Source: Candidatus Bipolaricaulota bacterium
GTDB lineage: Bacteria; Bipolaricaulota; Bipolaricaulia; UBA7950; UBA9294
NCBI GenBank assembly: GCA_021129875.1
Contig: JAJOKK010000193.1
Coordinates: 1 to 10,144, forward strand
DNA: 10,144 nucleotides
Direction of reading: 5' to 3'
Shown here: positions 1-5,520 of the stretch, piece after piece
Position numbering within the stretch: the stretch's first letter is position 1
Layout of the letters: each line of letters begins with the position of its first letter
Translations under genes and position numbers: made by a program
Notes under the pieces: model-generated
Database searches by the model: none
What the model saw: the letters and a program-made list of their open reading frames with translations, nothing else
Told to the model about the DNA's origin: nothing

Positions 1-2
1 TA

Positions 3-122
3 AAGGAGAGAAAAATCTTCAACGCCGCCCACGCAAACGCGGAGGGACAGCGACCAAACCTGGCCGTGACAGGGAATAAGTATGTGTTCTGGTTGCACGT
101 GACCGTGCTGGAGCAACAGTAA
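3..122 (+). CDS. 3' end of an unidentified protein (partial)
   Basis: An open frame enters from the left edge and ends at TAA 120-122, giving 39 residues that finish TGNKYVFWLHVTVLEQQ. The composition (alternating hydrophobic and polar residues with aromatics) looks like the closing beta strands of a real protein rather than noise, but I do not recognise the family. No usable start codon lies inside the window. An AAAGGAGAG stretch at 3-11 resembles a ribosome binding site but is followed only by ATC, so I treat it as coincidence. The decayed transposase starts right after the stop, so an insertion may have landed just downstream of this gene. It could also be a chance open frame; 39 codons is not decisive. 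Confidence 0.4.
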   Translation, partial: KERKIFNAAHANAEGQRPNLAVTGNKYVFWLHVTVLEQQ

Positions 123-500
123 ATCATGTCCTGCCTACGTTCTCCAGGGATACATTAGTGAACGTGCTCCAGCCTGCACTTACTGAAGATACATTGCTGT
201 GCTCTGCCGGTCATTCCGTGTACAAAGCATTTGCAGCTGACACAGGCGTGGTCCACAAAGACGGTAAATCTTAGTACCGGCATTCACGTTGTAGAGAAGG
301 TTTTTCACACCCAGAATGTCAACGCCTATCACAGTCGTCTGAAGACATGGATACGACGGTTTAATGGTGTGGCAACGAAGTACCTGCCGAACTATCTCGG
401 CTGGTATCGCTGGTTAGACAAGAATACCAATGCGAAAACTCCTCAAACTTGGTTCCTCACTGAGGTAGGAGGCTCTCGACTCATACCCGCCAACAGCTAA
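122..500 (+). pseudogene. IS1595-family transposase remnant, C-terminal part, frameshifted
   Basis: Two overlapping frames together give the C-terminal third of an IS1595/ISXO2-type DDE transposase. The first frame (122-274) contains TLLCSAGHSVYKAFAADTGV, matching the family segment around the second catalytic Asp (usually LCSDG or LCTDG). It stops at TAG 272-274. The other frame (about 265 to TAA 498-500) continues with HTQNVNAYHSRLK, then FNGVATKYLPNYLGW, the hallmark end of these proteins with the N/K catalytic residues. The copy is dead for three reasons: the N-terminal two thirds are missing, there is a frameshift near 265-274, and the catalytic Asp codon is now GCC (Ala, 206-208). Intact members are about 300 residues, so roughly 120 remain. 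I cannot define the terminal inverted repeats; a CTTACGG direct repeat at about 514-531 lies just beyond the stop. Confidence 0.8.
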
Positions 501-547
501 TGCGAATAGAGCCTTACGGAATGCTTACGGTAGAACGCACACCAGCC

Positions 548-587
548 GAAGAAGGAAGAGGCGGCCCGTCTTTGCGGCCGAGCCGCC
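548..587 (-). terminator. Terminator-like hairpin after the exporter operon
   Basis: On the minus strand the arms GGCGGCTCG (587-579) and CGGGCCGCC (568-560) pair over 9 bp with one G-U and a 10-nt loop. They are followed by the pyrimidine-rich run TCTTCCTTCTTC. It sits about 40 nt past the stop of the LolA-like gene, the right place to end the four-gene operon. The tract is U/C-mixed rather than pure U, so termination strength is uncertain. A second small hairpin (CACCTC GCT GAGGTG, 599-613) lies between it and the stop codon. Confidence 0.45.
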
Positions 588-624
588 GCGCTGAGAGCCA
601 CCTCGCTGAGGTGAAGTGGGTCGG

Positions 625-1437
625 CTAGAAGCCCCAAATCTCCGGGTCAAAGGTTGTCAGGTTCTCGGGTGCAAAGATCTCGTCGGCGATTTCCACATCC
701 GGCCGACGCTGTTCGAGAATCGTGATCATGGTGGTGCTGCCGTCCAAGTGGTTTGTGGCCAGCATCTCGGTGGCTACCAGCCTGTCTTCGAATTCTCCCA
801 GTACGAGAACCTCCATACTGGTAGCCAGGTTGTCGAGGTCGTTATATGACTCGACCTTCAGCATGATGAGGAATTCAGTATCGACCCACATGATCGACCG
901 AGGATTATCGACATCAGTGCCCGGCTTGGCAATCGATTCGATGACGTAGGCCGTGCGTACGCGGGCGTCAATGGTGATCTCCTCTTCTCTGAGGAGCACA
1001 GTGTCATAGTCGGCGCGGCCCTCGCGATCGCCGAGATCCGCGTAGGACAGCGCGCTTCCGGCAAAGCGGCCTCCGCGTTCTTCCTCGGAAACAAGCTCCT
1101 TTGGAACTCCGAGCATCGGCAGATACAACCACAACCTCGCATCATCATCATCGAATTCGTGCGTCAGAAAGATGGCGCCAGAGATACATAGCGGTTCGAT
1201 GAAGTAGGTGATCGAGTAGTTGGAGATGGTGAGCGATCCGAACAGATTGGATCCAGTGGTTCCGTCGCTGAAGACGTTGTCAAAGCGGATGATGGAGATC
1301 ATGCCACCTTCAGCCAGCAGATCGGCCTTGGCCTCCACCATATCCAGGATTTCGTCCGCAGTTTGGGCGACAACCGTCAATCCGAGCAGTACCACGATGA
1401 CGAGGGTCAATCCGAGTTTTACGATGTTTTTAAACAT
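625..1437 (-). CDS. LolA-like outer-membrane lipoprotein-sorting protein
   Basis: This 270-residue exported protein resembles the LolA/LolB-fold 'outer membrane lipoprotein-sorting' family (COG2834, PF17131 type) that commonly sits beside RND exporters. Residues 1-24 form a signal peptide (K at 4 and 7, hydrophobic 8-22, likely cleavage after VVA24). No lipobox Cys is present, so the mature protein should be soluble in the periplasm. The mature part is rich in alternating beta strands with an acidic DDDDAR stretch and a C-terminal FDPEIWGF, in keeping with a half-barrel lipid-binding fold. The ATG at 1437 is preceded by AAGGAGG with 6-nt spacing, the strongest ribosome site in the operon. It is the last gene, 46 nt after the exporter. 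By family knowledge it would carry lipid or lipoprotein between exporter and outer membrane; the actual cargo is not visible. Family call fairly sure, role inferred. Confidence 0.75.
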   Translation of the reverse strand: MFKNIVKLGLTLVIVVLLGLTVVAQTADEILDMVEAKADLLAEGGMISIIRFDNVFSDGTTGSNLFGSLTISNYSITYFIEPLCISGAIFLTHEFDDDDARLWLYLPMLGVPKELVSEEERGGRFAGSALSYADLGDREGRADYDTVLLREEEITIDARVRTAYVIESIAKPGTDVDNPRSIMWVDTEFLIMLKVESYNDLDNLATSMEVLVLGEFEDRLVATEMLATNHLDGSTTMITILEQRRPDVEIADEIFAPENLTTFDPEIWGF

Positions 1438-1483
1438 TTCTTGCCTCCTTTAGACAAGTCCTTTTGGTTTCAATCGCCGCTTC

Positions 1484-3778
1484 TCAAGATTCGCGCTTCC
1501 ATGGAAGCTTTGACAAGAACTTTGGTTGCCATAGCAGAAGGATCGCCGGAATGATGGAAATGGTCGATAATGCGCTTACAACCATGGTCAGGGCGATCTG
1601 CCACCCGAATGTTTGGATTCCCTTGAACGAGGCGAAGATGAGGATAAAGAACCCGAGTGCCACGGTCAGGGCATTGTAGGTGATGCCCCTTCCGGTTGTT
1701 TGAATCGTCGCTTGCAGGGATCGCTCGGCGTTTCGATCCTTCCGGTACTCACTGCGGAAGCGGGAGATGAAGTGAATCGAGTAATCGACACCGATCCCCA
1801 CCGCAACCACTGAAACCATTAGGGTCATGATGTCGAGCGGCTGCCCTGTGTATGCCATTACCCCCATGCTGAACGTTACCGTCAGGATGAGCGGAATCGC
1901 GGCGATGAGTCCGGCGACCACGGAACCCATCAGGAGCATGACCAGGATCGTGACCACAACAATCGTCGTCGCCAAGCCGATCAGTTGGCTCTGTGCCATC
2001 TGGGTGAAGAGCCGGTCCGTCAACGTAGTCGCACCGATCATTCGCACCTGCATACCGCCACCTTCGGGGAAATGCTCGTCCAGATACTCCTGTACAGCGC
2101 CGGCCAGATTAGACACGTCCTCCGAGGAGTCCATCGTGTACAGGCCGGCTACAGTCCCTGCGGAAAAGTCCCCCAGGGCCATATCTCCGAGGGTTCCGCC
2201 CTGCATCGAGAAGAGCAGCAGCAGCTGAGCCACCATCCTCTGATCGTCCGGGATCACATGGAACGCCGGATCGTCGGCATTAAACTTCTGATTCATCTGC
2301 CGGACGAGCCTGGCCAGCGAGAACGTCTTTCTGACGCCGTTGTCGAGCAGAAACTCTTCGAGGTCGAGCATCGCGTTCAGCACTGCCGGATCCTGAAGCC
2401 CGTTGCGGCGGCCTGTATCGAATTCTACTGATATCGGCATCCCTCCCGAAAAGTGTTCGTCGACAAAGGTGAGTATGCGGATTGCAGGATGATCACGGCC
2501 CAAGAACTCCTCGTTGGAGGTTTCCACGCGAACCCCGGGGATTCCGGCAAGCATCACGCCGAAGATGATCAGCGCGACTATCAACACCGTCTTTCGGTGT
2601 CCGATGATTACCTTCTCGAACCTTACAAGGATCCGGGTCAGCGGACGCAGCCCCTTGCTTAGATCGCGAACCCGCGGCTTCTTGAGCAGAGACATCACTG
2701 CGGGAATCAGTACGAGCGAGAAGAGCATCGCCGCCAGCACGCCGATCGCCGTGATCACACCGAACTGCCGTTGCGGCAGCAAGAATGCAGTCAGCAGAGA
2801 CAGGAAGCCGGCGGCCGTAGTCAGTGACGTCATCACTACCGGTCCTTTCATCACCTGCATCGTGTTGAGGATCGCATCGCGCTTCGGCAGGTCCTTGGCA
2901 ATCTCTTCGTTGTAGCGGTTGAGCACGTGGATCGCGTCTGCGATCCCGATCGCCAGGAGGAGGACCGGCGCAATGAACGAGACCATCGTCATCGGGTACC
3001 CTAGCAAGACCATAGATCCCATTGCCATGATGACCGACAAGAGAACGATAGCGATGGGAAGGAGAATTCCGCGGATCGTCAAGAAACTCGCGAACAGTAG
3101 AACAACCATCACCAGGATCGCCAGCGGGAAGAGGAACACCGTGTCGGACGACATCTCTTCTGCCATCAGTGCGTCGAAGTAAGCATCACCATAAATATGA
3201 AGTACATCGCCGTCGCCACGATTGGCATCCACGATGGAGATGATCTGTGGTGTCAACGCATGCTCGTCGGCGCCGACTTCGAGTTCGATATTAATCAGCG
3301 CGGCCCGCCCGTCGGCGCTAATGACGCCGCCAACCAGGTTCTCATCCCCCAGAACGCGGGTGCGAAAGATCTCCATATCCTCGGCAGACCTGGGCGCAAC
3401 ACCGCCGGGCGCTGCCTTGCGGACGCTGATCGCCATTTTGGTCCCCACAATAGTCTGGGAGTTGAGCGGCGTGGTCACACTCTTAATCCCCGGGATGGCG
3501 TCGATCTCGTCGCTCATCCGCTCGATCTTGCCCAGGGTCGTGTCGTTGAAGACGCCGTCCTCGTTGAACAGCATCACCATGATCCCCCACGGCCGGCCGT
3601 ACCGTGCCTCGGCCTCGTCCATCAGGACGATGATCGGATCATCGTCATCCAAGAACTCGGTAAACTCCGTCTCATGAGTCATGTGCTGTATGGGGAAGGC
3701 AAAGCCCACTGCCAACGCAAGTGTGACAACGATCGTCCAGATGGGATGCTCGACGGCAAATCGAATGAGTCTGTTCAT
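1484..3778 (-). CDS. RND-superfamily (MMPL/COG1033-type) exporter permease
   Basis: A 764-residue inner-membrane transporter with the duplicated RND layout. TM1 (about 12-30) precedes a periplasmic domain (about 31-212) and five helices (213-365). TM7 (about 396-412) precedes a second periplasmic domain (about 413-598) and five more helices (599-748). Each half carries the proton-relay aspartate in TM4: GIADAIH (D281) and GIGVDYSIH (D665-Y666). Size and 12 helices fit the COG1033/HAE3/MMPL group rather than the 1000-residue AcrB type. The open frame runs 46 codons further upstream, but the ATG at 3778 is chosen: it opens MNRLIRFAVEHP directly before TM1, and it overlaps the upstream stop as ATGA (3775-3778), so translation is probably coupled; the SD before it is weak (AAGGG, 9 nt away). 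The partner LolA-like gene follows. Substrate unknown; lipids, hydrophobic toxins or envelope components are typical. Confidence 0.9.
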   Translation of the reverse strand: MNRLIRFAVEHPIWTIVVTLALAVGFAFPIQHMTHETEFTEFLDDDDPIIVLMDEAEARYGRPWGIMVMLFNEDGVFNDTTLGKIERMSDEIDAIPGIKSVTTPLNSQTIVGTKMAISVRKAAPGGVAPRSAEDMEIFRTRVLGDENLVGGVISADGRAALINIELEVGADEHALTPQIISIVDANRGDGDVLHIYGDAYFDALMAEEMSSDTVFLFPLAILVMVVLLFASFLTIRGILLPIAIVLLSVIMAMGSMVLLGYPMTMVSFIAPVLLLAIGIADAIHVLNRYNEEIAKDLPKRDAILNTMQVMKGPVVMTSLTTAAGFLSLLTAFLLPQRQFGVITAIGVLAAMLFSLVLIPAVMSLLKKPRVRDLSKGLRPLTRILVRFEKVIIGHRKTVLIVALIIFGVMLAGIPGVRVETSNEEFLGRDHPAIRILTFVDEHFSGGMPISVEFDTGRRNGLQDPAVLNAMLDLEEFLLDNGVRKTFSLARLVRQMNQKFNADDPAFHVIPDDQRMVAQLLLLFSMQGGTLGDMALGDFSAGTVAGLYTMDSSEDVSNLAGAVQEYLDEHFPEGGGMQVRMIGATTLTDRLFTQMAQSQLIGLATTIVVVTILVMLLMGSVVAGLIAAIPLILTVTFSMGVMAYTGQPLDIMTLMVSVVAVGIGVDYSIHFISRFRSEYRKDRNAERSLQATIQTTGRGITYNALTVALGFFILIFASFKGIQTFGWQIALTMVVSALSTISIIPAILLLWQPKFLSKLPWKRES

Positions 3779-4293
3779 CGGATCCAGCCCTTGGAAAGAT
3801 AGGCCGCCCACAGGAAACCAGGCCACAGGTCTTCGGACACATCGATCGTCTGGCTGGCGCTGGTGAAGAACTGATCGACAACATTGGAGACCAACCCCAC
3901 GGCGACACGGACGCACGGCGACAACGAGTAAAGACCGTCGCTCACAAGCCAGATGCTGACATCCATCTTCGTATCCAATCCGCGAGGCAGGATCAGGATC
4001 AGATCGAATGGACCTTGATTCTGTTGGGGAATCTCGCCTGCCAATGGGTCCTCAAAATCCGTTTCCATATCGGCCAGATGAACCGCAACCTCGAACGATC
4101 CCATTTGCCGCAACAGACTGATGATTCCGGCAACGCGTATAGTTGAGGAGAACGTCTTGGTCCCATCGACCACCAGGATGTGAATGGCGGGGGAGGGCTC
4201 TATGGTGGGAGAGAACTCGTGAGCGAGCGCCAGATTGGTCCATCCGAGCAGCATGGCTATGATCAGGTACAGTACTCCTATTTGCATCTTCAT
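3775..4293 (-). CDS. Small exported protein of unknown function in the exporter operon
   Basis: I do not recognise this 172-residue protein. Residues 1-24 are a clear signal peptide (K2, hydrophobic 5-17, cleavage after LALA24 before HEFSP). The mature 148 residues begin with a hydrophobic strand (IHILVVDG) and a helix, and later have a second such strand (FDLILILPRG), suggesting an alpha/beta fold. There is one Cys and no further membrane segment, so it should be periplasmic. A start at 4311 is possible in frame, but ATG 4293 is better: AAGGAG lies 7 nt upstream, and the regulator's TGA (4297-4295) ends one base before it. Its own TGA overlaps the exporter ATG. Such tight packing between a regulator and an RND pump suggests a periplasmic accessory or sensor for the pump, but that is inference. 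Confidence 0.8.
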   Translation of the reverse strand: MKMQIGVLYLIIAMLLGWTNLALAHEFSPTIEPSPAIHILVVDGTKTFSSTIRVAGIISLLRQMGSFEVAVHLADMETDFEDPLAGEIPQQNQGPFDLILILPRGLDTKMDVSIWLVSDGLYSLSPCVRVAVGLVSNVVDQFFTSASQTIDVSEDLWPGFLWAAYLSKGWIR

Positions 4294-4294
4294 G

Positions 4295-4810
4295 TCATTT
4301 CTCCTTGGCATCCTGGGCCATTTCAGTCAATCGCTTGTCGATCAATTCGTCTTTCTGCGTTTCCCATCGAGAAAGCAATCTCGGCCATTCTTCGAGCACG
4401 AAATCTGCAGCGGCCAGCATTTCCAGCAATCGCTGTTTCATATCGACTGGCTCGCCTTCGAGTATGGCGAGGCCGTCCAGGATAGCCTCCCTTTCCCGGC
4501 AGAGGTGCTTTATCTGTTCGGCGTGGAAGCCCTTCCACAAGTTCTCTCGCAACCGGTAGAAGTGCCGGCGTTGCCCGGGAATGCTGATCCTCTCTACAAC
4601 ATTCATCCGCATCAGCAGCTGAGTAGACATGCTGATCGACCCCTTGCTCGCCTGCAGCAACTCAGCCAACTCTTCCTGTGCTAAATGGGGAGGCATACAG
4701 ATCAGAAACGCCCCAATTATGCGTCCGGCCATGTGCGGGAACCCGCGTTCCTCCATCAAATCCGCCAAATTCTCTATGAACTGGCGGAGTCGTTCATTGT
4801 CACGATTCAT
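4295..4810 (-). CDS. GbsR/MarR-family transcriptional regulator
   Basis: A 171-residue winged-helix regulator of the GbsR-like branch of MarR (COG1510 type). Residues about 22-90 form the DNA-binding domain: GFPHMAGRIIGAFLI, then LAQEELAELLQASKGSISMS as helix-turn-helix, and the wing ISIPGQRRHFYRL. Residues about 90-168 are helical and charged, suited to dimerisation. The frame runs open to an ATG at 4852, but that start would lie inside the promoter. ATG 4810 gives MNRDNERL and has GAAAGGGG about 5 nt upstream, so it is chosen. The gene is first in the operon and its promoter contains a perfect palindrome over the -35 box, which argues for autorepression with release by a pump substrate (inferred). 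Family members elsewhere control osmoprotectant or efflux genes; the ligand here is unknown. Confidence 0.85.
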   Translation of the reverse strand: MNRDNERLRQFIENLADLMEERGFPHMAGRIIGAFLICMPPHLAQEELAELLQASKGSISMSTQLLMRMNVVERISIPGQRRHFYRLRENLWKGFHAEQIKHLCREREAILDGLAILEGEPVDMKQRLLEMLAAADFVLEEWPRLLSRWETQKDELIDKRLTEMAQDAKEK

Positions 4811-4836
4811 GGATACCCCTTTCGTTACATGGACAT

Positions 4837-4865
4837 AGTTTACAGCAATCAATACATTCAGTCAA
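4837..4865 (-). promoter_or_regulatory. Sigma70-type promoter of the regulator/exporter operon
   Basis: On the minus strand, -35 TTGACT (4865-4860) and -10 TAAACT (4842-4837) are separated by exactly 17 nt. Transcription should begin near 4830, leaving a leader of about 20 nt before the ATG at 4810. The -35 box matches consensus at 5 of 6 positions and the -10 box at 4 of 6. Placement directly ahead of the first gene of a tight operon supports it. Confidence 0.65.
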
Positions 4866-4872
4866 GACTGAA
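4857..4872. promoter_or_regulatory. Perfect palindrome over the -35 box, probable operator
   Basis: TTCAGTC-AA-GACTGAA is a perfect inverted repeat with 7-bp arms and a 2-bp centre. It covers the whole -35 element of the operon promoter. MarR and GbsR dimers typically bind palindromes of about 16-20 bp at their own promoters, so this is the likely site of autorepression by the regulator starting at 4810. The sequence is seen; the binding is inferred. Confidence 0.6.
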
Positions 4873-4929
4873 ACTTATGAATACTCCAAGTTCTATCCGC
4901 AGCAAGTACTGAGCAAGGGTTATGGTTGC

Positions 4930-4950
4930 GGCGCAATGCGCCTTGCGCAA
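4930..4950. repeat. Two abutting palindromes
   Basis: GGCGCA-A-TGCGCC (4930-4942) is a perfect 6-bp inverted repeat around one base. It is followed at once by the 8-bp palindrome TTGCGCAA (4943-4950). There is no T-run beside it on either strand, so it is not an obvious terminator. It could be a protein site or part of a repeat element. Confidence 0.4.
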
Positions 4951-5153
4951 GAAACATGGTGGATCGTAGAGGACAAGCGATGATCGCGCGAAGATTACGG
5001 GGAAGAAACGCTTGTCTGTCGTATCGGTACCGGCAGCTAGGCCTGCCATCAGTAATGCTCTATGGCTATTGACTGTTCAGGCTGTTGCGCCAACCTCTTC
5101 TCCTCGCAGGCTCGGAGCAAGGACGGAGGCCCAACAGAAGCTTTTATCGTCTC

Positions 5154-5193
5154 GGGGGGTGTAGTAGCCGATTGGGGACTTACTACACCCCCC
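5154..5193. repeat. Perfect 13-bp inverted repeat (long hairpin)
   Basis: The arms GGGGGGTGTAGTA (5154-5166) and TACTACACCCCCC (5181-5193) are exact reverse complements around a 14-nt loop. Neither strand has a T-run after it, so it is not a standard terminator. It lies 11 bp before a dispersed repeat copy and may belong to the same or a neighbouring mobile or REP-like element. Confidence 0.7.
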
Positions 5194-5204
5194 AAGAACG
5201 CCAA

Positions 5205-5288
5205 ATGGTGCAGTTTGACGGAATGCGTTCTCGATTCAGAGAGAACTACAAAAAGATAGATGGTAGTGTCTGGTCTTGTACTCGACGT
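5205..5288 (+). repeat. Dispersed repeat, copy 1 (short form)
   Basis: This 84-nt segment is homologous to the minus strand of 9711-9814. A 27-nt core (5220-5246) is identical in both. It contains the small hairpin GTTCTC-8 nt-GAGAAC. After the core, copy 1 lacks a 21-nt hairpin module present in copy 2, then similarity resumes at TAC..AAAGATAGATG and continues to CGACGT. The final hairpin of copy 2 is partly degraded here. Confidence 0.75.
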
Positions 5289-5356
5289 CCTTGAAAAGAA
5301 ACAACATGTCGGGATGAAGGGGGCTGCCACTGGCCGTAGTTAGCAGACATAGAGCC

Positions 5357-5384
5357 TTGAACGATTACCGGCGGGCGTTATAAT
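5357..5384 (+). promoter_or_regulatory. Promoter of the tRNA-Ala gene
   Basis: The -35 box TTGAAC (5357-5362) and a perfect -10 box TATAAT (5379-5384) are 16 nt apart. Start of transcription is expected near 5391, about 10 nt before the mature tRNA. Two direct copies of TACCGGC (5366-5372 and 5386-5392) flank the -10 box at a 20-bp period. Confidence 0.75.
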
Positions 5385-5400
5385 CTACCGGCAGTAAACA

Positions 5401-5474
5401 GGGGACGTAGCTCTAATTGGGAGAGCACCTGCCTTGCACGCAGGGGGTTGGCGGTTCGAATCCGCTCGTCTCCA
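5401..5474 (+). tRNA. tRNA-Ala (anticodon UGC)
   Basis: A complete 74-nt cloverleaf. The acceptor arms GGGACG-type 5401-5407 and CGTCTCC 5467-5473 pair over 7 bp (one G-U). The D arm is GCTC/GAGC with a 9-nt loop. The anticodon arm is CCTGC-CTTGCAC-GCAGG, giving anticodon TGC (Ala). The variable loop is 5 nt and the T arm is GGCGG-TTCGAAT-CCGCT. The discriminator base is A5474 and CCA is not encoded, so CCA must be added after transcription. It has its own promoter and converges with RecQ. I see no clear terminator in the 46 nt between them. Confidence 0.95.
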
Positions 5475-5520
5475 ATCTGAGGCCTCGCTCATCAGGCAGG
5501 CGTTTGGTGGTCCCTATATT

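Larger units (their letters stand above)
4873..5400. other. Gene-poor region between the exporter operon and the tRNA
   Basis: I see no convincing gene in these 528 bases. Open frames of 60-95 codons occur on both strands but lack ribosome sites and recognisable protein features. The stretch holds a GGCGCA-A-TGCGCC inverted repeat next to the palindrome TTGCGCAA (4930-4950), a perfect 13-bp inverted repeat (5154-5193), one copy of a dispersed repeat (5205-5288) and the tRNA promoter (5357-5384). Confidence 0.6.

Noticed and set aside
3197..3802. 201-codon open frame on the plus strand
   Set aside because: Antisense to the exporter gene, without a ribosome site or family resemblance.
3779..3916. 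N-terminal extension of the exporter frame
   Set aside because: These 46 codons overlap the secreted-protein gene, are Cys/Arg-rich and do not look like part of an RND protein; the ATGA overlap gives a better start.
4811..4852. N-terminal extension of the regulator frame
   Set aside because: It would include the -10 promoter box and has no ribosome site; ATG 4810 has one.
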